A DNA stretch of 13,026 nucleotides from Methylobacteriaceae bacterium (GCA_019247255.1 JAFAPJ010000642.1:1-13026), one strand, 5' to 3'. Positions 1-6,772 are shown, counted from the first letter of the stretch. A program made the numbers and translations. Notes: generated by a model not told the origin, from the letters alone.

Positions 1-118
1 CTGACGCGGGTGGACCCGGAGAAAATCTGCATGACCCCATCCCTTGAGCCGGCGCGGGTCCGGCGAGGCGATGCGGGTTAAAGGGGCGCTCCGGCCAGAG
101 TTCCGGATCCGGGTCGGC
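1..118. other. Window edge, no assignable gene
   Basis: No recognisable coding sequence. On the minus strand an ATG at 32-30 has an AAGGGA ribosome-binding-like match 7 nt upstream, so a gene running off the left edge is possible; only about ten codons (beginning MQIFSGS) are visible and they match nothing I know. They do not resemble accD, the usual trpA neighbour in related bacteria. On the plus strand, one frame is open from the edge to a TAA at 79-81. Confidence 0.3.
90..107 (-). terminator. Possible weak hairpin downstream of the SDR gene
   Basis: Just past the SDR stop codon the minus strand reads TCCGG, an 8-nt loop, then CCGGA, followed by a GC-rich stretch and a short TTT (positions 82-80). 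The stem is only 5 bp and the T run is short. It is a weak candidate for a transcription end after the trpA-SDR unit. Confidence 0.22.
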
Positions 119-934
119 TCAGACAGCGGCGCGGGCCGAGATGCCGCCGTCGACCGGCAGGCACACGCCGTTGATGTAGCCGGCCTCGTCGCTCGCCAGG
201 AAGACGGCCGCGTGCGCGACGTCCCAGGCCGTGCCCATCCGGCCGGTCGGGGAGGCCGCGTGGCGGGCCCGCCGCATGGCGTCGCGGTCCTCATCGGCGC
301 CCGCGATGTGCTGGTCGATATGCGGCGTGTCCATGAGGCCGGGCAGGATCGCGTTCGCCCGGATGCCCTGCCGGGCGTGCCGCAACGCGATCGAGACCGT
401 CAGCTGGTTCAGCGCGGCCTTGCCGGCCGCGTAGCTCGGATAGGGATAGCCGGTCCAGCGATGGCCGGCGACGGAGGAGATGTTGGTGACGACGCCGCGG
501 CCCGCCGCGAGCATCAGCGGGAGGGCGTGCTTGCAAGCGAGGAACGCGCCCGTGACGTTCACGTCGAGCCCGTGCCGCCAGGTCTCGAGCGCGGTCTCGG
601 CGACGTCGCCCATCGCCGCGTAGCCGACGTTGTTGTGGAGGATCGCCGGGATGCCGAGCGCTGCGGCCGCTTCCGCGATCGTCCGGGCGACGCCGTCCTC
701 GTCGAGCACGTCGCACCCGTAGGCTTCGGCGACCCCGCCCTCCTCCCGGATAAGCCGCGCCGTTTCGGCCGCCGCCTCCGGCATGCGGTCGATGCAGACG
801 ACGCGCGCGCTTTCGCGCGCATAGGCGACCGCGGAGGCCTTGCCGTTCCCCCAGCCGGGCCCGACGGAGCCCGCCCCGAAAACGAGCGCGACGCGGCCGA
901 CGAGCCGCTCGCCTCGCCGGGGCGCGTTGCTCAC
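119..934 (-). CDS. SDR family NAD(P)-dependent oxidoreductase
   Basis: A 271-residue classical short-chain dehydrogenase/reductase with a Rossmann fold, expected to be cytosolic. The cofactor loop is an expanded glycine-rich motif, [12 protein letters not shown] (residues 20-31), in place of the usual TGxxxGxG. Asp49 at the end of the second beta strand suggests NAD(H) preference. The HNNVG stretch (100-104), Asn126, Ser154, Tyr168 and Lys172 (YAAGK) form the expected catalytic set, and the C-terminus has the family's LPVDGG signature (259-264). The GTG start at 934 is chosen because it overlaps the trpA stop by 4 bp (GTGA) and has a GAGG ribosome-binding match 4 nt upstream. The reading frame stays open further upstream through trpA, but that part is Arg-rich shadow sequence. 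It is very probably co-transcribed and translationally coupled with trpA. Substrate is unknown; the family is too broad to predict one, and a link to tryptophan metabolism is only positional. Confidence 0.93.
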   Translation of the reverse strand: MSNAPRRGERLVGRVALVFGAGSVGPGWGNGKASAVAYARESARVVCIDRMPEAAAETARLIREEGGVAEAYGCDVLDEDGVARTIAEAAAALGIPAILHNNVGYAAMGDVAETALETWRHGLDVNVTGAFLACKHALPLMLAAGRGVVTNISSVAGHRWTGYPYPSYAAGKAALNQLTVSIALRHARQGIRANAILPGLMDTPHIDQHIAGADEDRDAMRRARHAASPTGRMGTAWDVAHAAVFLASDEAGYINGVCLPVDGGISARAAV

Positions 935-1767
935 GCGGCCTCGGCGCGCGCGCCGCGCAGGCCGTCCGCGAGCGACCGGACGAGCGCCGTGACGGCCGGC
1001 ACGGTCGCGTCCGTCGCCCGTCCGTCTCCGTCGAGGGACGTCCGGATCGCGTCCACGATCGCCGAGCCCACGACGACGCCGTCCGCCCCGCGTGCGATGG
1101 CGGCCGCGTCCTCGCCCGTGCGGACCCCGAAGCCCACGACCACGGGCAGCGTCGTCGCGGCCTTGATGTCGGCGACCGCAGCGGCGACGCGGGTCGCGTC
1201 GGGCTTCGCGGTCCCGGTCACGCCGGTGATCGAAACGTAGTAAACGAAACCGTTCGTGTTCCGGAGAACGGCCGGCAGGCGGGCGGCGTCGGTCGTCGGG
1301 GTCGCGAGGCGGATGAAGGCGAGCCCGGCCCGCGTCGCCGGCAGGCAGAACTCCTCGTCCATCTCGGGCGGCAGGTCGACCACGATGAAGCCGTCGATCC
1401 CGGCCTCGCGCGAGTCCGTGAGGAAGCGCTCGACCCCGTAGACGTAGATCGGGTTGAAGTAGCCCATCAGCACGACGGGCGTGTCGCGGTCCGTCTCGCG
1501 GAAGCGTCGGACGAGTTCGAGCGTCGCGCGGGCGCTGCCGCCCGACTTCAGCGCCCGCAGGCCTGCCGCCTGGACGGCCGGCCCGTCCGCCATGGGATCC
1601 GTGAAGGGAAGCCCGAGCTCGATGAGGTCCGCACCTGCGCCCGGCAGCGCTCGGAGGATCGCGAGCGAGCTCTCGGGGTCCGGATCGCACGCCATCACGT
1701 AGGTGACGAGGGCCGCACGTCCTTCGCGACGGGCGGCGGCGAAACGCGCTTCGATCCGGGCGGTCAT
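931..1767 (-). CDS. trpA: Tryptophan synthase alpha chain
   Basis: A 278-residue TIM-barrel protein of normal family length. It cleaves indole-3-glycerol phosphate to indole and glyceraldehyde-3-phosphate; the indole is channelled to TrpB in the alpha2-beta2 complex in the cytosol. The diagnostic block [15 protein letters not shown] (49-63) holds the catalytic acids Glu50 and Asp61, matching E. coli Glu49 and Asp60. The phosphate-binding regions VGFGVRT and GVVVGSAIV lie near the C-terminus. The ATG at 1767 has only a weak purine-rich ribosome site (AGGCGGG). One oddity is Cys27 in the ACDPD segment, where the family normally has Gly. Context is also unusual: trpB normally sits directly upstream of trpA, but here the upstream neighbour is divergent upp, and an SDR gene follows with a 4-bp overlap. 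Either the trp genes are dispersed in this genome or this is a relocated or second copy. Identity is very secure. Confidence 0.97.
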   Translation of the reverse strand: MTARIEARFAAARREGRAALVTYVMACDPDPESSLAILRALPGAGADLIELGLPFTDPMADGPAVQAAGLRALKSGGSARATLELVRRFRETDRDTPVVLMGYFNPIYVYGVERFLTDSREAGIDGFIVVDLPPEMDEEFCLPATRAGLAFIRLATPTTDAARLPAVLRNTNGFVYYVSITGVTGTAKPDATRVAAAVADIKAATTLPVVVGFGVRTGEDAAAIARGADGVVVGSAIVDAIRTSLDGDGRATDATVPAVTALVRSLADGLRGARAEAA

Positions 1768-1817
1768 GGCGGCCCGCCTAGCACGGGCCCGGAGACCCGG
1801 CCAGATCGCGCGCTTGC

Positions 1818-1836
1818 GGGGCGCCGGGGCGCCGGG
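1818..1836. repeat. Tandem GGGGCGCC repeat between trpA and upp
   Basis: The octamer GGGGCGCC occurs twice head to tail (1818-1825 and 1826-1833), followed by GGG. It lies in the 104-bp gap between the divergent trpA and upp starts, where promoters for both must sit. Each unit contains the palindrome GGCGCC. It may be a regulatory site or simply GC-rich low-complexity DNA; the sequence does not decide. Confidence 0.5.
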
Positions 1837-1871
1837 TCAGATGGCGGCGACACGGGAGGATGCGGGTCTTC

Positions 1872-2501
1872 ATGCAGGGCGTCACGGTCGTCGATCATCC
1901 GCTGGTGCAGCACAAGCTGACCCTGATGCGGGACAAGTCCAGATCCACCAAAGGCTTCCGACAGCTCCTCAACGAGATCGGGATGCTGCTCCTCTACGAG
2001 GTGACGCGCGACCTGCCGCTCGAGGAGGTGGAGATCGAGACGCCGCTCACCCGGATGACGGCGCCCCAGCTCGCCGGCAAGAAGCTCGTGCTGGCGCCGA
2101 TCCTCCGGGCGGGCGTCGGCTTTCTCGACGGCATGCTGGACCTCGTGCCGTCGGCGCGCGTCGCCCATGTCGGGCTGTACCGTGACCCCGAGACGCTCGC
2201 GGCCGTAGAATATTACTTCAAGGCGCCGTCCGACCTCGCGGATCGGCAGGTTCTCGTGCTCGACCCGATGCTCGCGACCGCGAATTCCGCGATCGCGGCG
2301 GTCGATCGTCTCAAGGAGCGCGGCGCGAGGGAGCTGCGCATCGTCTGCCTGCTCGCGGCGCCGGAAGGCATTCGGAACTTCCAGGCGATGCACCCCGACG
2401 TCCCGATCTGGACGGCCGCGATCGACAGCCATCTCGACGAGCACGGCTACATCGTCCCGGGGCTCGGCGACGCCGGCGACCGCATGTTCGGGACGCGCTG
2501 A
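1872..2501 (+). CDS. upp: Uracil phosphoribosyltransferase
   Basis: A 209-residue type I phosphoribosyltransferase that makes UMP from uracil and PRPP (pyrimidine salvage, cytosol). Visible features: the N-terminal [11 protein letters not shown] block (6-16), RSTKGFR (24-30), [11 protein letters not shown] (74-84), the PRPP loop [11 protein letters not shown] (129-139) and the C-terminal uracil-binding signature [13 protein letters not shown] (192-204). The ATG at 1872 is preferred because it gives the family's usual 208-209 residues and the typical (M)xGVTVVDHP start. An in-frame ATG at 1860 overlaps the GGGAGGA ribosome site (1854-1860), so it is unlikely to be used, although spacing from that site to 1872 is long (about 11 nt). 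Ala137 replaces a Gly common in the PRPP loop. dgoK follows after 2 bp. Identity is very secure. Confidence 0.97.
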   Translation: MQGVTVVDHPLVQHKLTLMRDKSRSTKGFRQLLNEIGMLLLYEVTRDLPLEEVEIETPLTRMTAPQLAGKKLVLAPILRAGVGFLDGMLDLVPSARVAHVGLYRDPETLAAVEYYFKAPSDLADRQVLVLDPMLATANSAIAAVDRLKERGARELRIVCLLAAPEGIRNFQAMHPDVPIWTAAIDSHLDEHGYIVPGLGDAGDRMFGTR

Positions 2502-2503
2502 CC

Positions 2504-3397
2504 TTGCGCTTCGTCGCGGTCGATTGGGGCACGAGCCGCTTCCGCGCGCTTCTCGCCGCCAATGGTCGCATTCTCGAGCGCCGGGAGACGGATCACGGGA
2601 TCGCGCGGCTCCGCGCCGGCGACCACGCGGCCGTCTTCGAGCGCGCGGCCGGCGCGTGGCTCGCGAGGGAGCCGGACCTGCCAGTGCTCCTCGTCGGCAT
2701 GGTCGGCAGCCGGGAAGGCTGGGCGGAAGCGCCCTATGCGCGCTGCCCGGCGGGCCCGCGCGAGATCGCGGCGGCGCTGGCGCCCGTCGATCTGGGCCAA
2801 GGTCGGCGCGGCGCGATCGTGCCGGGGCTCCGGACGGAGCGCGACGGCGCCGTTGACGTGATGCGGGGCGAGGAGACGCATCTCCTCGGCGCCGGGGTCG
2901 CGGACGGGCTCGTCTGCCTGCCGGGAACGCATTGCAAATGGGCGCGCGTGGAAGCGGGGCGGGTCGCGGATTTCGCGACCTTCCTGACAGGCGAGCTCTA
3001 CGGCCTCCTGCGCGAGCAATCGATGGTCGGCCGCCCGGCCCGCGAGCCCGCGGACCCGGCCGGCTTCGCCCTTGGCCTCGCGGCCGCGCGGGACGAAGCC
3101 GCCCGGCCCGGAGGGGGCCTCCTTCAGCGCCTCTTCGGGGCACGGGCCGCGGCGGTGACGGGCCGGCTCGCCCCCGAGGCGCTCGGCCCCTACCTGTCCG
3201 GGCTTCTCACCGGCTTCGAGATCGCGGGCGCGCTCAAGGCTTTCGATCCGCCCGCGGTGGTGACGGTCGTGGCGGACCCGCCGCGCGCGGCGCTTTATGA
3301 GGAGGCGCTCGCCGCCTTCGGCCTCGGCTGCCGGATCCGCGGGCAGGACGAGACGCTGCTCGCGGGGCTCGCCCGGCTCGTCGCCGAACGCTTCTGA
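2504..3397 (+). CDS. dgoK: 2-dehydro-3-deoxygalactonokinase family protein
   Basis: A 297-residue sugar-acid kinase of the DgoK family, which phosphorylates 2-dehydro-3-deoxy-D-galactonate with ATP in galactose/galactonate breakdown (DeLey-Doudoroff route). Motifs: the N-terminal phosphate loop VDWGTSRFR (6-14), GMVGSREGW (65-73), VPGLR (106-110), DVMRGEET (118-125), LPGTHCKW (139-146) and FLTGELYGLL (160-169), all in the family's order. The start is TTG, 2 bp after the upp stop; there is no ATG or GTG at the right place and only a weak GGGACG upstream, so translation probably depends on ribosomes finishing upp. The family's usual partner, the KDPGal aldolase dgoA, and other galactonate genes are absent nearby, so the true substrate in this organism is uncertain. 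Family assignment is strong; physiological role is inferred. Confidence 0.9.
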   Translation: MRFVAVDWGTSRFRALLAANGRILERRETDHGIARLRAGDHAAVFERAAGAWLAREPDLPVLLVGMVGSREGWAEAPYARCPAGPREIAAALAPVDLGQGRRGAIVPGLRTERDGAVDVMRGEETHLLGAGVADGLVCLPGTHCKWARVEAGRVADFATFLTGELYGLLREQSMVGRPAREPADPAGFALGLAAARDEAARPGGGLLQRLFGARAAAVTGRLAPEALGPYLSGLLTGFEIAGALKAFDPPAVVTVVADPPRAALYEEALAAFGLGCRIRGQDETLLAGLARLVAERF

Positions 3398-3514
3398 GCG
3401 ATCGCGGAAAGGTTCGGTCAAGCCAAGCCTCGCGCCGTCTCGGCCGGGCGCGCCGTCCTTAAGGGTGCGTCAGGGATCGCGGCCCGATCGTCACGCTCGC
3501 GTGGGAGACGCGAG

Positions 3515-4051
3515 ATGACCCGTCCGATCGTGTGGGCCGTCGCGGTGCTCGGGGCCATGGGCCTCGCGGGCCAGTATGCGGGCGACAAGCTCGCGACCCT
3601 GAGCCGATCCGGCCCCCGGGGTGGTGCGAGCGGCGCGCCGGCGGCGTCGGTGGCCGATGTGGCTCCCCCCCTGGCGGGTCCGCGCCGGCTTGTTCTGCAG
3701 AGCGACCTCTCGGGCCATTATCTCGTGCATCCGAGCGTCGAGGGCGCGCGGGTCCAGATGCTGGTCGATACGGGCGCGACGCTGGTGGTCTTGACCGAAC
3801 GGGACGCGGCCGCGGCCGGCATCCGGCCTGCCCCGAGCGCCTATACGGGCCGGAGCCAGACCGCGAACGGGGTCGCGGCCTTCGCGCCCGTGCGCATCCG
3901 CGAATTGCGCCTCGGCGACCTGATCGTGCGCGACGTCGATGCCGCGGTCTCGCGCGGCGACGCGCTCGGCACGAGCCTCCTCGGTATGTCGTTCCTGCGC
4001 CGGCTGCGCTCGTTCGACATGTCCGGCGGCCGGCTGACGCTCGCGAATTGA
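3515..4051 (+). CDS. Retropepsin-like aspartic protease (clan AA, DTGA type)
   Basis: A 178-residue single-domain aspartic protease resembling the TIGR02281 group, which is common in Alphaproteobacteria. Residues 5-21 form one hydrophobic segment, likely a membrane anchor or uncleaved signal. A low-complexity Gly/Ala/Pro linker (33-56) follows, then the protease domain (about 59-178). The active-site motif is VDTGAT (84-89) with Asp85; TANG (116-119) and LGTSLLGMSFL (151-161) are also typical. One Asp per chain means it should work as a homodimer, as retropepsins do, probably on the periplasmic side. The ATG at 3515 has GGGAG (3503-3507) at 7 nt. No substrate is known for this group. The Uma2 gene follows after 80 bp. 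The preceding 117 bp (3398-3514) show no convincing promoter. Confidence 0.88.
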   Translation: MTRPIVWAVAVLGAMGLAGQYAGDKLATLSRSGPRGGASGAPAASVADVAPPLAGPRRLVLQSDLSGHYLVHPSVEGARVQMLVDTGATLVVLTERDAAAAGIRPAPSAYTGRSQTANGVAAFAPVRIRELRLGDLIVRDVDAAVSRGDALGTSLLGMSFLRRLRSFDMSGGRLTLAN

Positions 4052-4121
4052 TCGCCGCGGAGGTCGCGCCAAGCGCTCTCTCTCGTGTCGCCCGGGGCGG
4101 TTCTGCGCTAACCTGCCGCCC

Positions 4122-4126
4122 GGAGG
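4122..4126 (+). promoter_or_regulatory. Ribosome-binding site fixing the Uma2 start
   Basis: GGAGG lies 5 nt before the GTG at 4132. This settles the start, since the frame stays open far upstream through the antiphase of the protease gene and no family similarity begins before residue 1 of the short form. Confidence 0.7.
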
Positions 4127-4131
4127 CACCG

Positions 4132-4716
4132 GTGGCACAAAGCGCGGTCAGACCCTGGACTCACGCGGAATTCTTCGCCTGGCAGGAACGCCAGGAGGTC
4201 CGTTACGAGCTCGTGAGCGGCTTCCCGCTCCGCATGATGGCGGGGGCCAGCAATCGGCACGACGCCATCGTGGGCAACCTGATCGCAGAGCTGCGGAACA
4301 GGCTGCGTGGCACGCCGTGCCGCCAATTCACCGCAGACGGCGCGGTCGTGATCCGCCCCGGGCAGATCCGCCGTCCCGACGTGGGCGTGGATTGCGGACG
4401 GAGCGATCCCGAAGGGCATAGCGCGACCGAGCCCCGGCTGGTCGTCGAGGTCCTGTCGCCGTCGACGCGCGACTTCGACACATTCGAGAAGCTCGCGGAG
4501 TACAAGTCGCTGGACAGCCTGGACGCCATCCTCTTCGTCGAGCCGAATCGCGCCGAGGTGGCAATCTGGCGGCGCGCGGACGATCGGAGCTGGGTTCGAC
4601 AGCTGGTCGAAGGCCTCGACGCGGTCATCCCTCTGCCGACCCTCGCGATCGTGCTGCCGCTCGCCGAGATCTACGACCGCGTCGAGGTCGGCCCGCGGCC
4701 GTCCCTCGTCGGCTGA
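4132..4716 (+). CDS. Uma2 family protein (putative PD-(D/E)XK endonuclease fold)
   Basis: A 194-residue protein of the Uma2/DUF820 family (PF05685), which has a restriction-endonuclease-like fold but no well-established cellular function. Visible: the N-terminal helix region with WTHAEFFAW (9-17) and YELVSG (25-30), the conserved H43 (NRHD), the acidic RRPDVGV (80-86, Asp83), the core VVEVLSPST (104-112, Glu106) and the downstream lysines of FEKLAEYK (118-125). Together these give the expected D-E-K triad. The GTG start is set by a good GGAGG site. It stands alone: no toxin, antitoxin or modification gene is adjacent. It converges on the wcbI-like gene with just 2 bp between stop codons. Family is secure; nuclease activity is only a fold-based expectation. 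Confidence 0.9.
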   Translation: MAQSAVRPWTHAEFFAWQERQEVRYELVSGFPLRMMAGASNRHDAIVGNLIAELRNRLRGTPCRQFTADGAVVIRPGQIRRPDVGVDCGRSDPEGHSATEPRLVVEVLSPSTRDFDTFEKLAEYKSLDSLDAILFVEPNRAEVAIWRRADDRSWVRQLVEGLDAVIPLPTLAIVLPLAEIYDRVEVGPRPSLVG

Positions 4717-4718
4717 GG

Positions 4719-5705
4719 TCAGGCCGTGGCGCGCGCGAGCTCGCCGCGGATCTCCTCCGCGCCCCGCCAGAGCGCCACGCGGTCGTTGACGAGCCGGTCT
4801 GGTGCGGCCGCCCCGTAGGCCGCGAAGCTGTCGCGCAGAAGCTCGGCGAGCCCCATCGTGCGCGGCGGGCTCCGCTTCGTCGCCGGCGCGAGAAAGACCT
4901 CGCTGCCCGCGGCTCCATACTGCTCCGCGATCGGCGGGTAGACCGGCCAGGATCCGAGCTTCACGATCTCGTCCGGAGCGTAGGAATCGAGGTCGCAATC
5001 CGCGAACGGGATCCCGGCCTTCCGGAGCAGGCCGCGCGCGAGGTCGTTCACGGCGAACATCTTCGGGTGATTGATCGTGTGCATGAAGGGCCCGCGCCGC
5101 GTCCAGCGCAGCAGCTCCTCGGCGAGATCGTATTGCGCATCCCGCCCGAGCTTGAGGAGGGTGTCGGCCGAGGCCTGCCAGAGGTCGAGGTAACCGAGAC
5201 GGCGATAGATGTCGGCCGTGAAAAGCCGGGCCGTACGGCGCTCGTCGAAGCCTTCGAGGTAGCCGAACAGCGCGAGCGCGGAATGGTACGTCCCGATCGG
5301 CCCCCGCAGAAAGCCGCGCGCCGCATCGGTCGGGTCGCCGACGTAGACGAGGTCGGGATGGAAGGCCGGGAAGACGAGGGTCGGGACAGCGACGAGCGGC
5401 ACGGCCGCCCGCAGGTCCTCGAAGGTGCCGCCGTCGCGGAAGCGGGTCGCGAAGGCGGTCGCGAACACGACGTCCGACCCCGCGAGGTCGGCCACGAGGT
5501 CGCTGAGGCTGGGATAGCGCTGCGCGAGCCGGTAGACCGAGATCGCCCGGACGTCCGCCTTCGGCAGGAGGAGGTCCATCGCGGCCGCGAGCGCGGTCGC
5601 CTGGCAATTGCCGATGACCGCGATCCGGGGCGAGCCGCCGGTGCGCCGTCCCGACGCTCTGGCGAGGAGGCGGCGCTGCAGCGTAAGGAGGAGGGAGGAG
5701 ATCAC
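4719..5705 (-). CDS. WcbI family putative polysaccharide acetyltransferase
   Basis: A 328-residue protein I recognise as WcbI-like. WcbI from the Burkholderia capsule cluster is a CoA-binding putative acetyltransferase. The diagnostic start of the domain is IAVIGNCQATALA (28-40). Further on are FHPDLVYVGD (115-124), a probable active-site region, the MHTINHPKMF block (208-217) and DSYAPDEIV (240-248). There is no signal peptide; residues 1-16 are Leu/Arg-rich and may be amphipathic. The GTG at 5705 is the only start that leaves the GNCQ motif intact: the next in-frame Met (residue 43) falls after it and nothing upstream qualifies. No good ribosome site is visible. It lies head to head with the GSCFA gene, 17 bp between start codons, suggesting a shared role in modifying surface glycan. 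No glycosyltransferase or capsule export genes are in the window. Confidence 0.85.
   Translation of the reverse strand: MISSLLLTLQRRLLARASGRRTGGSPRIAVIGNCQATALAAAMDLLLPKADVRAISVYRLAQRYPSLSDLVADLAGSDVVFATAFATRFRDGGTFEDLRAAVPLVAVPTLVFPAFHPDLVYVGDPTDAARGFLRGPIGTYHSALALFGYLEGFDERRTARLFTADIYRRLGYLDLWQASADTLLKLGRDAQYDLAEELLRWTRRGPFMHTINHPKMFAVNDLARGLLRKAGIPFADCDLDSYAPDEIVKLGSWPVYPPIAEQYGAAGSEVFLAPATKRSPPRTMGLAELLRDSFAAYGAAAPDRLVNDRVALWRGAEEIRGELARATA
5685..5701 (+). other. Purine tract with Shine-Dalgarno-like core
   Basis: A run of 17 purines starting AAGGAGG on the plus strand, complementary to codons 2-7 of the minus-strand WcbI-like gene. It ends 21 nt before the GSCFA start, so if GSCFA transcription begins upstream it would sit in that mRNA's leader as an extra ribosome-binding sequence. 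It may equally be a by-product of Ser/Leu codons (TCC, CTC) in the other gene. Confidence 0.4.
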
Positions 5706-5722
5706 GGATCCGAGGTGACGCG

Positions 5723-6772
5723 ATGGCGGGCGAGAACCCTTATGCGACCCTGCCGGCTGAGCGATACTGGCGCAAGGCGGTGGCGACCGTGCCGCCCTTC
5801 GCGCTCGACCCGACCCGCCGCGACGCCTTCCGGCTGACCCGGACGGAGAAGATCGCGACCGCGGGATCGTGCTTCGCCCAGCAGGTGGCGCGCGTGCTGC
5901 GCCGCGCCGGCTTCAACTATTACGTGGCCGAGGACCCGCCGGCCCGGCTCAATCCGACGCTGGCCGACCAGGAGGGCAACTTCTCGGCCCGCTACGGCAA
6001 CATCTACACCACCCGGCAGCTCGTGCAGCTCTTCGACCGGGCCTTCGGCGAGTTCCGGCCCCTCCTCACCCATTGGACGCGGCCGGACGGGCGCTACGTC
6101 GACCCGTTCCGTCCCCGCATGGAACCCGAAGGCTTCGGGAGCCCGGACGAGGTCGCGGCCGAGCGGGACCGCCATCTCGCCCGGGTGCGGGTCCTCTTCG
6201 AGACGCTCGACACGCTGGTCTTCACCCTCGGGCTGACCGAGGGCTGGCGCGACGCCCGGGACGACGCGGCGCTGCAGCTCGCGCCCGGCGTCGCGGGCGG
6301 CGAGTGGGATCCGGATCTCTACCGCTACGTGAACGCGACCGTCGGCGAGATGACCGGTGACATGCTGGGCTTCATCGACCGGCTCCGGTCCGTGAACCCC
6401 GGGGCGCGCGTGATCCTCACGGTCTCGCCCGTGCCGATCTCGGCGACCTACGACGACCGGCACGTGCTCGTCTCCAACACTTACTCGAAATCTGCCCTCC
6501 GGGTCGTCGCGGACGAGGTCTCGCGCGCTCGGTCGGACGTGTTCTACTTTCCGTCCTACGAGGTCGTGACGAACCCGGCGACCGCGGAGCGCTACTATTC
6601 GGAGAACCTCCGGGCCATCAACGAGGCCGGGATCCGGCATGTGATGCGTCTCTTCATGGCGCATATGGAGGGCGGCGGCGCCGAGAAGCCGGCTGCGGCC
6701 GCGCTCGACGTGTCGCGGGAAGGCGAGCGCGCCTCGGAGGTGATCTGCGACGAGGAGCTGCTCGACGCCTGA
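5723..6772 (+). CDS. GSCFA domain-containing protein
   Basis: A 349-residue protein of the GSCFA family (PF08885), related to the SGNH hydrolase/esterase-like fold. The name-giving motif GSCFA is at 48-52, after the family's typical N-terminus NPYATLPAERYW (5-16). Other conserved blocks: NPTLADQEGNFSARYGNIYT (77-96), FTLGLTEGW (167-175), LTVSPVPISATY (232-243) and YFPSYEVV (275-282). Ser49 would correspond to the SGNH nucleophile. There is no signal peptide, so it is probably cytosolic. The ATG has GAGGTG (5712-5717) at 5 nt, which supports this start. The acidic C-terminal tail (DEELLDA) is not part of the conserved domain. It is likely involved in glycan or acyl modification with the divergent WcbI-like partner, but family function is poorly known. 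Confidence 0.93.
   Translation: MAGENPYATLPAERYWRKAVATVPPFALDPTRRDAFRLTRTEKIATAGSCFAQQVARVLRRAGFNYYVAEDPPARLNPTLADQEGNFSARYGNIYTTRQLVQLFDRAFGEFRPLLTHWTRPDGRYVDPFRPRMEPEGFGSPDEVAAERDRHLARVRVLFETLDTLVFTLGLTEGWRDARDDAALQLAPGVAGGEWDPDLYRYVNATVGEMTGDMLGFIDRLRSVNPGARVILTVSPVPISATYDDRHVLVSNTYSKSALRVVADEVSRARSDVFYFPSYEVVTNPATAERYYSENLRAINEAGIRHVMRLFMAHMEGGGAEKPAAAALDVSREGERASEVICDEELLDA

Noticed and set aside
44..1240. A 398-codon plus-strand frame opposite the SDR and trpA genes.
   Set aside because: Antisense to two well-supported genes and without recognisable motifs.
935..1690. A longer SDR (523 residues) with an N-terminal extension reading through trpA.
   Set aside because: The extension is Arg/Gly-rich shadow of trpA, while the GTG at 934 has the overlap and ribosome site expected of a coupled gene.
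1860..1871. Earlier ATG for upp giving 213 residues.
   Set aside because: It overlaps the GGGAGGA ribosome site and makes the protein longer than the usual 208-209 residues.
3384..3417. Inverted repeat CCGAAC/GTTCGG spanning the dgoK stop codon.
   Set aside because: 6-bp arms with a 22-nt loop and no T run; too weak to call a terminator.
3532..4131. A 200-residue upstream extension of the Uma2 protein.
   Set aside because: It overlaps the protease gene in another frame, has low-complexity Arg/Gly-rich content, and family similarity begins only after the GTG at 4132.
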